Shown here: piece after piece, positions 1 to 9,686 of the stretch | Numbering within the stretch: position 1 is the stretch's first letter | Layout of the letters: each line of letters opens with the position of its first letter | Assembly: GCA_003254905.1 (NCBI GenBank) | Contig: QANU01065503.1 | Span: 231,198 to 295,197 of the forward strand | Direction: 5' to 3' | DNA from: Nissolia schottii | Lineage: Eukaryota; Streptophyta; Magnoliopsida; Fabales; Fabaceae | DNA: 64,000 nt | The notes under the pieces: model-generated | The model's input: only the letters and a program-made list of their open reading frames with translations | Told to the model about the DNA's origin: nothing | Databases searched by the model: none | Program-made: the position numbers and the translations under genes

Positions 1-89
1 AATTTGCACTGATTTTGACGAGCATGACATGTAACAAATACTAGAGTGGCATGCCTGTGAATATTTGTGGTTGTTTGCAGATATTTTGC

Positions 90-815
90 TTTGCAATAAG
101 CACTAGAATTGGGTTCATTCGAAGTACTTGGCGTTCTTCGTAATTTGAACATGATCGGGTCGTACAACTGGGGTCAGTTGCCTTGGCTGTACTTGACAGG
201 TCATTATGTTGTGCTATGCGCACGACATGTGTGGGAATCTTTGGGTGTATGATGCTCCTCCATACATGGACGTTTTATAGATTTTCGGTACTAGCTCCCA
301 CGCCACATGCCGCATACCCTTACCCATTTCCTCTTGCATTGCGGTAATTTTTTGTGGGTCTTTAATTTAATAACCAAATAATTTTTTATTTGTTAATTTA
401 AATAATATACGAATTTTCAGATGGTCGAAACACGCATATACTCGTTGTGGTCAACTGACTGCGCTCTTAGAAGTGAAAAACCACATTGAACATATGTGCC
501 CAGACAAGGTATGTATTAATTAAAACATTGTATATGTTATATACTGCGCATTGATAATATTTGTTTCTAAATTATTCTTTTTATGCAATTTATTAAACAA
601 CCATATCAACACCCAACAATTAACGATGTCATTCCAGTAACAATGAAGAATATGAGACATACATGGCCAGTAGTCTGCTCGCTCGTTTGTTTTGAGATAA
701 TCGAGTGGCTGACCACGTTATGTGACAATTCGGGTTGGTGCAGACGTTGCCCGTTGAAGCTACTAGTAGTGTCATGGGGAATGATCATATCAAGATGTGA
801 GGGGAACCAACACGC
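90..815 (+). pseudogene. Plant mobile domain (PMD/MAIN-type) pseudogene
   Basis: Pieces of a plant mobile domain (aminotransferase-like/MAIN family, linked to transposons) read on the plus strand in changing frames. Near 145-185 the frame gives LRNLNMIGSYNWGQLPWLYL, like the family's SYNWG stretch. Near 225-300 another frame gives GCMMLLHTWTFYRFSVLAPTP, like its 'GG-LLL-W-Y-R---AP' segment (that string is 21 long, so key residues are W, Y, R and P). Near 585-720 comes FIKQPYQHPTINDVIP and then VVCSLVCFEIIEW. After this the reading shifts frame to ADHVM-stop-QFGLVQTLP, where a TGA stands in place of the expected Arg. With several frameshifts and at least one stop it is not translatable. It may be the decayed coding part of a Mutator-related element, or a dead host gene. 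Family call is from remembered domain consensus, so moderate. Confidence 0.6.
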
Positions 816-1781
816 CCTATCATATGAAAATAAAAACTACATATTTTTAAAACTTGATCCTAGTAGCAGGATTTTGAACATCCTTTTTTTAGCATCTGTT
901 GTGGGAGAGCTACAATGACATTTTTTTTTCTTCTTCTTCATTTGCAAGCCAAACACAAATTTTGACACATTGAACTGTACCTTCTCATTCAGAAGAAGAT
1001 ACAGAAATAGAGAAGGGGGAAAGAATAATATTAGGGATGGAAGGTTGGGTGTGTAGTTTTGGGGGTGGATTGTGTTGTAAATTGGTGGCTGCTTTTGTTC
1101 CTTTTCTGTTTTATTGGGAAGAGATAGAGAAGGAGCTTTCACGTCTTCAAGCTTGAATTCTATTAGCTTGAAATTTTTGTTGCTGGAAGTTCTGATTTTT
1201 CAAATTTAATACAGTTTTGTGGTAGAGAAACAATCTATAGTATAAAACAATTGTTTTGTGTCATTTGCATCTTTATATAGAAGGTCCTTTTTGCTAAAAT
1301 CTTAACTGAAAGTTTTGGAAACTATTTTGAGAGTAAAAGAAGCTACAGAGAATTAAGCTTGTGGCTTCAAGGATATATTGCTGCATTTTGTTGGGGTCAT
1401 CTTTGGTAATGGTGCATATGCTGATTGCACATTATGATCTTGCGGATTATTATATAGCTACGGAAAAAGAAATAGTGAGGTCCACCTTAAAATTAGAAAT
1501 AGTGTTTCTCATTACAGTTTGAGATTTAAACAACCCTTTATATTAGGTTGATTGTGTTAGAGAGATGTCACTTCATCACTGTTTGTCTTATCTTAGGCAT
1601 ATGCAACTAATTATTGCCATTTTCTGTAGATATCTATGTAAGCGAGGAGTAAGACGAAGAAAGAATATGCTCCATAGATATTAAACTTTTATCTTACTTG
1701 CAGTTACCTTTTTTTATAGTTTACTTGCACTTACTTTAATTGCGGTTACTTGTAATTGGTGCTTTTTGTACTTCATTTTAG
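816..1781. other. Intergenic, no gene seen
   Basis: AT-rich sequence between the PMD pseudogene and the MO25-like fragment. Short ORFs here have no recognisable domain and low-complexity composition. No tRNA, clear repeat or promoter signature was seen. Confidence 0.4.
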
Positions 1782-2160
1782 GCTTTAGAGGAAGTTGACA
1801 AGAATTTTACAACAATGAGAACCATGCTTTTTCGAGGTGGAGAGTCAGAAACAAATTTGGATCAAGTTTAACAGCTAGTGGAGGAAATATGCAAGGAGGA
1901 TGTTCTAACGTTTCTAATTCACAAACTTCCTATACTTGGATGGGAAGTAAGATTTTGATTGTACTAAGAACTACCATGTGCAGTTGACTTGACTGGTATT
2001 TGATCGTTGGTTTGTGATTTCTGATACTAGCAAGAAAGGATTTAGTCCACTGTTGGTCCATATTATTGAAAAGAAAGGTTGACTCCAGTTATTGCTGCAT
2101 AGAATACATTGAACAACACTCTGAGTTATTAGACCTTTGTATTATAACTGATTTGATATC
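1782..2160 (+). pseudogene. MO25-like (CAB39 family) gene fragment, two exons
   Basis: Exon A (1782-1946) follows a TTTTAG acceptor and reads ALEEVDKNFTTMRTMLFRGG, then ICKEDVLTFLIHKLPILGWE. Exon B (from 2031) continues in the expected order with ARKDLVHCWSILLKRKVDSS and CCIEYIEQHSELLD. These match the conserved middle of the divergent plant MO25/CAB39-like proteins, scaffold proteins for STE20/NDR-type kinases. A TAA stop interrupts exon A after NLDQV. The exon A/B junction is one base out of phase, because the donor reads GGGAA|GTAAG where an extra G would be needed. Similarity fades after about 2130. Neither the start of the gene nor its larger C-terminal part is present. This is a broken, partial copy carrying its intron, so it is a DNA-level fragment rather than a processed retrocopy. 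Confidence 0.75.
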
Positions 2161-2745
2161 GGAAAAATATGGTGAAGGATTGAGTTTGGACATTCTTTCA
2201 GTTTTTGAAACTGATATCACAGCGATGAGCTACACCTTCATGTTGTTTTGGAGTAGTTGAAAACAAATGCCAAGAATAAACAATTGATTGTTGCAAAGAT
2301 TGTGTTTATTTTGTTTTTCTTTTCATTGAAAATTCATTTTGCTTTTATCAAATGAAAACAATTTTACTTACAGCATTTGAAAGATAACAGTCTGAGGTAT
2401 AAATTGATTATTGTAAAATGGGTTATTTCAAAATAATAATTGTAAAGGTGATTTTTTAAAATTAGGTAAATCTATTTAGTTTCAATGTCTAGTACTCTAT
2501 AAATTGATTATTGTAAAATGGGTTCCCCCACTCCTTCTAGGCTCCGTGACTTCAGTTGGGGGTGTCATCTGTCTCTTTTTATCAACCAATTTAGCCTGTT
2601 GATTGTCCATTTTGCCCTTGAGCTAAATAACATTTGCCTTGTTATTTCATTTCTTTTCAGCTGCACTATCTTACTTTTACATGCCATGATTATTGTGTAA
2701 TAGAGTTGCTCTCTGAATTGTCTATTTATTCTAAATTGATTAGTT

Positions 2746-2871
2746 GTGCACACAATGGTATCTAAAATATGTCAAGGAACTTATAATTCAATAGGCACTT
2801 ATCAAATTTTTATCAATGTGTATGATGATGTAGGGAATTTGATTCTCCATGAAGCCACATTTTCCCTTCAG
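2746..2871 (+). other. Exon-like fragment of unknown origin
   Basis: An open stretch reads MVSKICQGTYNSIGTYQIFI and then NVYDDVGNLILHEATFSLQ. It ends at a clean CAG|GTATGC donor and follows a possible TTAG acceptor just upstream. The composition looks like real protein sequence, but I cannot name the family. It sits between the MO25-like and phototropin fragments on the same strand and may be a third captured exon. Confidence 0.35.
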
Positions 2872-3570
2872 GTATGCAGAATTCAAACTTCCAATGTAAC
2901 TAAGATATGTCTTAAACATTGTATCATCTCTCAAGGTTTCTTTGAAATTGGAGGGGACTATATCTTTCTTTTCTGTTTTGTTCTTTATTTAGTTTGGATA
3001 CTTTGAGAATTTTAGTCCAGAATTTTTGAAGGTCAGTGACTTGTTTTGTTGATGTGGTTTCAAATTGTTTGCTACCTTCTTTCATGTAAAGTTTAAGGAA
3101 TTTAGCTAAGGGTATAATATCTGAAGTAAGAGCTTTGGGAGGACAATTTTGGAGCTCATGTGCTTATTGTCATGTAAATCATGTTTCTTTACTTATTGTA
3201 ATTGCTAAGCTTGTGCTTATTGTCACATCATGAGGAGGCCTCATGCACTCACTGAATTTGCCAACTGTCCTCCCTTCCTACTTACATCATCAAATGCAGA
3301 GAAGCCACCAAGGAGAAAATCCCAGACCACTGTTTCTCATGCGCCTCCTTCAATTTTTATAGTCATATATGTGATCATAATACCTCTATGATTGCAATGG
3401 TAGGTGAAACTATTAAAAGAGATGCGAATTTTACTTATTTGAATGTTTATATGATTTGTCACACAACACTTTGTAGCTAAACTCACTTAGTGGAACAAAG
3501 CCTTAGTTATTGTTATATATGAATATGATCATACATATATCACACCTTTATGTTTCTACGCTTAATTCAG

Positions 3571-3977
3571 GTTCGTAAGGAAAAGTTAGTCCAATTATGA
3601 AAGCTTTAACTTCGAAGAAGCCATTGAGGACCACACTAAGAGTGATCAGGGTGATGAGGAGGAGGAGCCTGAAATTTTGGATGGGAAAACAAAGCAAAGG
3701 GAAAAGAGGAAGGGTCTTGATCTTGCTACAACACTTGAGCGTATTGAGAAGAACTTTGTCATCACTTATCCAAGGCTACTTGACAACCCCATTGTAATTA
3801 AGAACTATTATTCATTATCATTCATTTATGTTGAACCAAAAAATAAATAAATACTGATGATGATGAAGGCGTAAGAGGGTAAAAGTTTGTATTTGGTTTT
3901 TTTTAGATATTTGCATCTGATAGCTTCTTAGAGCTTATAGAGTATAGCCATGAAGAAATCTTGGCAAGAAATTGCAG
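3571..3977 (+). pseudogene. Phototropin LOV2-domain fragment, two exons
   Basis: Exon 1 (3571-3793) reads YESFNFEEAIEDH, then KREKRKG in sense (observed KQREKRKGLDLATTLERIEK) and NFVITYPRLLDNPI, ending at GTAATT. Exon 2 (3907-3977) begins after TTTTAG and reads IFASDSFLELIEYSHEEILA, then RNCR, ending at CAG|GTATGC. This is the start of the second LOV (FMN-binding blue-light) domain of plant phototropins, with the photoactive cysteine (NC in RNCR) still present. The family usually has NFVITDPRLPDNPI and EEILGRNCR, so substitutions have accumulated. A TAG precedes YESFNF in frame. The next LOV2 exon, the kinase domain and LOV1 are absent. It is a captured or translocated gene fragment, not a photoreceptor gene. 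Confidence 0.82.
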
Positions 3978-4199
3978 GTATGCTTTAAACTGATAGTTCA
4001 TTACCATGAAAATTAAAAACTTGGTTCCAAATGTACTTTACTTTAAATCCTATAAATAGTCTCGTTGCTTCCTGTACATCTACTATTCCTAGACGCCACA
4101 AGGTACTAGAAATAGTCTCAAAGATGGAATTATTGTATGTTTTTGGCTCACTTTAAATGTAAATAGAGTTTTAAACACACGTATAGGCATTGAAGTTAA

Positions 4200-4450
4200 T
4201 TTTTTTTTTAATAATAAATTTTATACATAGCGGCGGTTCATAACTGCTGAATTTAGTGGTGGTTTAGAACAGCCGCTAAATAAAGCGACAATTGTAATTT
4301 TACGCTTTGCGACAGTTATGAGTGCACTTAGCGATCGTTATCCCAACGGTTATAGGGACCCGCAGCCACATGCTGCAGAGAATGGATTTAACGACAGTTA
4401 CAGAACCGTCGCAACTTGCTTTTAGTGGCAGTTCAGAACTGTCGCAACAT
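4200..4450. repeat. Dyad-rich subterminal-type repeat patch
   Basis: About 250 bp with a base composition unlike its surroundings, made of repeated short motifs such as CGACAGTT and its complement AACTGTCG. Several form hairpins, for example GCAGTTCAGAACTGTCGC near 4428-4446 and CGACAGTTACAGAACCGTCG near 4391-4410. Such clustered dyads are typical of the subterminal regions of CACTA/En-Spm-type elements. No matching terminal CACTA sequence was found next to it, so assignment to a class is tentative. Confidence 0.5.
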
Positions 4451-6019
4451 GATGAAAAGGAAAAGAAGGGATATGTAAGAATAATTTTAGATTGAGTAAA
4501 AAAAAATTATACTCTCATGTCTAATCAGACCTCATGAAACGTGATAAGTTAATACAACAATCATAATATAAAATTAGATAAAACCATATAAGGTTATACT
4601 ATCCTATGTAACACTAAACTTATGACAAAAACTAATTTTGTAATGTTAATTAATATTATCGGGTCTTATGTGACATAACAAACGGGGCCTAAAAGGCCAA
4701 AAAAATTAGGCGGAGTGATTTTTACTCATTGAAAGACCAAACCCAATAAGTAGTATGACTTATTTCTTTATTTTCCTTTATTAAACATAAGTGAGACCAA
4801 CGCGCGCGCACACATGCACACATATGTAAGTTATAAAAAATAACTAATCTGATGATACATATTTATAAATATAGCCCACAAAATAGACTAAGGAAATATA
4901 ATTTCCTAACACAATGACCTATCAATCTGTGTCATTGCTTGTTTGATGACAAGATTCATGAGATTCTCTGAAGGCGACGAGACTCATCACTTCATCCACT
5001 ACGAGTTTGTTCGAGGAGTAGGTTCATAAAGGCTAAGAATCGACATTGTTCCATGACGGTGCAAATGCGTGTTTATTGTTCATTGCTTGTAGATCTTTTG
5101 TATGCGATGTGGCCAATAGTTGCACAACCACTACTAAAAAAGTGCTAAATATTGGCAAATTTTATGGGTGGATATATCTATCAAAGTTACTGATGGATTT
5201 TATGTGCTCAATCTGTCAGTAAACACCTTTTTTGGCTATGTAAAAGCTCAGTGTTACCGACCGTTAATGTATCAGTCGTAATTTTCGCCGGAATAATGTG
5301 GCGCCTACATATTACAGTCAAATATATCCGTTGGTAATCACTAAATAATTTAAAAAAATACAAAAAACAATTATCCGCCGGTAACAGATGATTTTTTTAA
5401 TAAATTTAAGGTTAGGGTTTATTAAATTTTTTGTTTATCCTTTTTAATAAACAATTACAATATAAACAATATAAACACATCACCAAAATTTGACAAACGA
5501 CCAATGGGTATAACGAGTTATGAGAATTATGTGTAGACCAAACAAAATAGGTTTCCACGCTTAATTACCAAAATTTATCATACACAAACGATCGCGACAA
5601 GTAAATTAATAATTGACTATTGCACATGCTCAAAGCAATGGTGCATGTTTAACTAAAGGCTAACACAATTGTTATAATTATTTTACCATAATATATGGGG
5701 GTTAGTCTATGTGTAAAAGGATGATAAAAGTGTACATAGACAATTTGAGATAGAATACATACATGTGATTGCTCTAGGATTGATACATTACTTTTTCTTA
5801 TCGAAGAGGGTTTATTTAATCGTTCTAGTTATTCGTTTAAGCGTTAGGCTTTACGGTTAAAAGTTTGTTTGTGGATATATTCGAATAGCAGCGGATTTAT
5901 CTGCCAGTAATCAAATTTCATTGAGGAGGAGATTTCTTACACAAAAGAAATGATATGTTTTGTTTTTGTTTTCTTATAAGTGGATTTGAGAAATTTACCA
6001 ACATATTCATCTTCACGTA

Positions 6020-6361
6020 ATGATGTCATCCTTAAATACACGAACTTTTTCTCCTTCCTCATATTTTTTACTCTCTCCACTTCCCTCATTTCCTAATCCA
6101 TTGCCACTGACACCCCTGCCTCCTCGTTGTTGCCGCCACCAAAGCCACGACACCCCTGCACTCGCATCACAGCCACCACACCCATGCCTCCTCGCCGCCA
6201 CCACCACAGACGCCATCACGCCCTTACCTCCCCATCGTCTCCACCATCAAAGTCACCATCCCCCTGCCTCCCCCATCGAAGCCACCATTGATGCCACCAC
6301 ACCTCTGCCTCCCCGTCACCGCCACCACCACCCCTCGCCTCCCTGTTGCTACCACCACTAA
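6020..6361 (+). other. Pro/His/Ser-rich low-complexity reading frame inside the CACTA element
   Basis: A 113-codon frame dominated by Pro, His, Thr and Ser, built from irregular CCNCC and CACCAC repeats. Composition alone keeps it open; an antisense frame also stays open for the same reason. I recognise no domain. It may be filler within the transposon and is unlikely to be a host gene. Confidence 0.3.
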
Positions 6362-6524
6362 AGCAGCACACAACCACTGTAAGTCTTTTTCTTTTTCCTT
6401 TCTTTTATTTTATTTTGACTATTATTTATTTTGATTGTGAACTGGATGTGATTATGTTTTGAGAGTCTTTTGTGTTATTGTAATTTTTGATCTGTGATTT
6501 AGGGGTATGGTCTTTTGATTTGGG

Positions 6525-6625
6525 TATAGTTTAGGGTTAGGATTTACATTAGGTTTAGGGTTATATGAGGGGTTAGGATTAAGTTTAAGGTTAAGGTTAG
6601 GGTTAAGGTTAGTGTTAGGGTCAGA
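6525..6625. repeat. Degenerate telomere-like (TTTAGGG/TTAGGGTT) repeats
   Basis: About 100 bp of variants of TTAGGGTTAGG, AGGTTTAGGGTT and TAAGGTTAGGGTT on the plus strand, close to the plant telomere unit TTTAGGG. The repeats are irregular, so this is an old interstitial patch or a chance G/T-rich expansion within the CACTA element. Confidence 0.55.
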
Positions 6626-7585
6626 ATTATGTTTATGTTTATTTTTAAGGTTTGGGTTAGATTAAGGATCGGAGTTAATTTGTGTATTTATATTTCATTA
6701 ACTTGTGTATATTTATGTTTTTTTTCAAGATATGACAAACAAAATGAGCCTCCAAGTGGACCTTTACCTCCACATTCAAAGGCACCTTTACCTCGACGTT
6801 CAGAGTCACATCCCTCACACTTATGGCCACCGTTTGTAGATGATTTTGGATCAAATCGCTCTCCTTGAAAGGATATATGGTCTCAATACACAGAGAGGGA
6901 ATTGTTCACCACCAACAAATGATCCGCCTTCTTCAAAGTTTTAGGATTTTATCGTGGATTGATCAATAATTGGCAATGGACAATTACCCATAGCCAAAGA
7001 TGATCATTTGTGCAACAATAAGGAATCATCCACCGCTAGCAGATGATCAAGTCTACGTCGGTAGAGGGTTGGCCTCCGCCAGTGGATGACCAAGTCTTTA
7101 GCAATAGATAATGTCCATTGTAAGATCAAATTTGGTTTTATTTATTAGTCATAGGGTAGAGAATCCATTGCCAAACAAATATGACCAATGTTAATTGAAG
7201 ACTTTATGGTTTTTGTGATAAAGAAAGTGTTCCATTTTTTGAATTAATGTATTATGGTTATGATGATTAATAATAATATTTATTTTTATCTGTGTGTTAA
7301 TTAATTGTTTTATAAGTTTTTATCATTTTTTTAATTTGTAGAGTTTTCTAATGGATGTATCTGTTGGTGACCATTCTCAAAGACGTCGTTCCTGAGACAT
7401 GTTACTAGCAAATATATCCACCGCTAATTATCAACGAATAATGTATCAGTTGATAATTAGGTACCAATGAGGTCATTACCAGTGGATAGTATATGAAGCA
7501 AAATCCATCGAAACCTTATGAATATGTCGGTAATTCATATAAATCTGCCAAAAAATCTGTCGGTATTTAACTTTTTCTAGTATCA

Positions 7586-9120
7586 AGCTGGAATATTGGG
7601 GGGACAACACTGGCAACGCTAGTGGCAATAGGAGGAAGTGGGGGCGGTGGGTTGATATTGTGGTGGGTGATGGGTGGCGATGGTGAGAGTGGTGGAGAAA
7701 GGAAAAGATTGAGTATTAAAATAGGGATGAATAAATACTTGAGGACATAAAATTTATTATATACGTTTAAGCTATGTGCAAATCACATGTAAGGAAAGAT
7801 ATTGTATGGTGTTTTGATTATCTAAAGGAGATGAGTAATTTTTTAAATTTTGAAGAAGAGTGAGATAATATCGATGAACCTCACAAGGGTTGATGTAATT
7901 AGTCCTTTTTTTCTTTAGTATAAACTTGCTTGCTAGACCAAAACCGAATTAAATCAAACAATCCTTTATGAAAAGTATGATTCAATCCTTTAAAAAAAAT
8001 GTAAAATATAGTAACTTCTATGCAAGTCCATCAATATTACACTAGCTGCTTCTAGTTTATAAGTTTATTACTATTATTTTTTAAGAGGTGTCTATTTCTG
8101 ATAGCGACTAATCCTTCTTTAAGGTCAGAGATCATTGAAATATGTGTATCTATCCGAACAAAATATTTTCTATACTTTACAAGTTAAAATTTGGCTCCCT
8201 TAACTTATTTAGAGTTTGTTCATTAACCTCTCTTAAATCCTAAATTTTAAATTAAAAAAAATTAATAAACATATAAATTGACTCTTTTACCATAAGCTAT
8301 AGGAACGGAAGTGAAAGATTGAAGATTAAGAACTTTTCATCCTTAAGATAATTTTGAAGTTTTAACAACTATTTTAAAATAAGGGAAGAATATGTCAATT
8401 TATTAATTAGAGGACAAATATACTAATGGATGGAACATTAGTGTAATGTACCCTTAGAAAAAAATAACTATAAAAACTAAAACCCAAAGGGTGAAAACTA
8501 TATGAAACGGTAGGTAATTACAGAAACAAAAAATCGAATTTTTGAAACTATAATGACTAAAATCTGAACACAANTAAAACCAAAGTGAATGGAAATTATG
8601 AAAACCAAAAACTTAATTTTTTTTTTATAGGAACCAAAAACTTATTTAAACCTTAAGAGGCCATTTAGTCTATTGTGTCCAAGATTATCATGTAATTTAG
8701 ATTACCGTTTAAAAATATTACCCCTTTTAAATTATCAGTACATATAATGTAACTGAAAATTTACATTATTTTTATTATCATTATTATTATTACTTTTCAT
8801 TATTATTATTGTTACTACTATTATTATTTTTATTTTCATCATCATTATTATTATTATTTAGAATTACCTATACATCAAACAAATCAACATAAATTATTTA
8901 GTAATTTAAATATCAAATTACCAAACGCCCCACTAAGAAAAATAGTCAAAGGTGTGGCTGCCCTGCGTACTTACAAATGATTATATAAGTTGCACGTGAA
9001 AATATTCTCTCCTATTTTTCACATTATCTTTCGTCATAACTTTTCTTTTGCCATAGAGGCGTAGGGAGTTTGCTGTAGATCATTTATGTACCAATTAATG
9101 GTTAGATTAAGAGATTCATT
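7586..9120. other. Intergenic, AT-rich; ATT/ATC microsatellite
   Basis: No coding potential recognised. An (ATT/ATC)n microsatellite-like tract lies at about 8768-8865, and a single N at 8574. The right part leads into the MLF 3' flank. Confidence 0.5.
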
Positions 9121-9129
9121 CACCTAATT

Positions 9130-9365
9130 TTCATCACCCAACGTGAGACTTGCAAATTACAAGATTTACCCAACTTGAGTTTAAAATGATACCACCTCCA
9201 CTTCCCCATTAAGTGAAAGTTGGACTGCCTAAATAGTTAAGTAGAAGCTTTCCCGTGTAAGCACCATTTTTGTAAGAACCATTCATCGAGATGTAGCATA
9301 AAAGTTGCAAAACATTCACTCAAGAAACAAACAGGGGCACAAAAGTCAGGACAACTAAACATATC
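9130..9365. repeat. Direct repeat copy A (3' flank of the MLF gene)
   Basis: A segment of about 235 bp that recurs, diverged, at about 13690-13930 in the same orientation. Shared landmarks in order are GAGACTTGCAAAT, AACTTGAGTTT, GTGAAAGTTGG, ATTCATCGAGATG, GAAAGTTGCA-AAA and AGTCAGGACAACTAA. The two copies flank the MLF gene. Confidence 0.7.
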
Positions 9366-9686
9366 ATGATGGGGAATTACTAGCAGTAATATAAACTTTG
9401 TTTTAGCTCACCCATAATAGACCTACACAGCCAAGGGGACTTCGGATACCAGTGGTTTATAAATCCACCAGAAAAAAACCTGTGCAGGTCTCAGACCCTA
9501 GCATAACCTTCACAATTACAATGGATATATAAATCCACCCAACCAAGGCATAAACCACCCCGGCCAAAATCATCATAGACCTCTATATAGGGGATGAAAA
9601 AAAAATACATTATAAGCAGGCAATAATATGCAAGAGCATCACACGGAGATAACTAGGACTCAACAACTTGACAGTAACAAGATGCC

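Larger units (their letters stand above)
5129..7585. mobile_element. Non-autonomous CACTA-type transposon (about 2.46 kb)
   Basis: The left end is CACTACTAAAAAAGTGCTAA. The complement of the right end (7585 leftwards) reads TGATACTAGAAAAAGTTAAA, followed by a continuing match (left TTGGCAAATTTTATGG, right CCGACAGATTTTTTGG). This gives imperfect inverted ends, with the last bases of the right end decayed. Within about 300 bp of both ends are many short variants of 'ATCCGTCGGTAAT' in both orientations, as expected of CACTA subterminal repeats. Flanking triplets are AAC (left) and AGC (right), a possible 3-bp target duplication with one change. No transposase ORF is visible. The interior holds a Pro/His-rich reading frame and a telomere-like patch. 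Confidence 0.75.

Noticed and set aside
6013-6219. Minus-strand Gly-rich ORF
   Set aside because: Complement of the Pro/His-rich low-complexity frame in the CACTA element.
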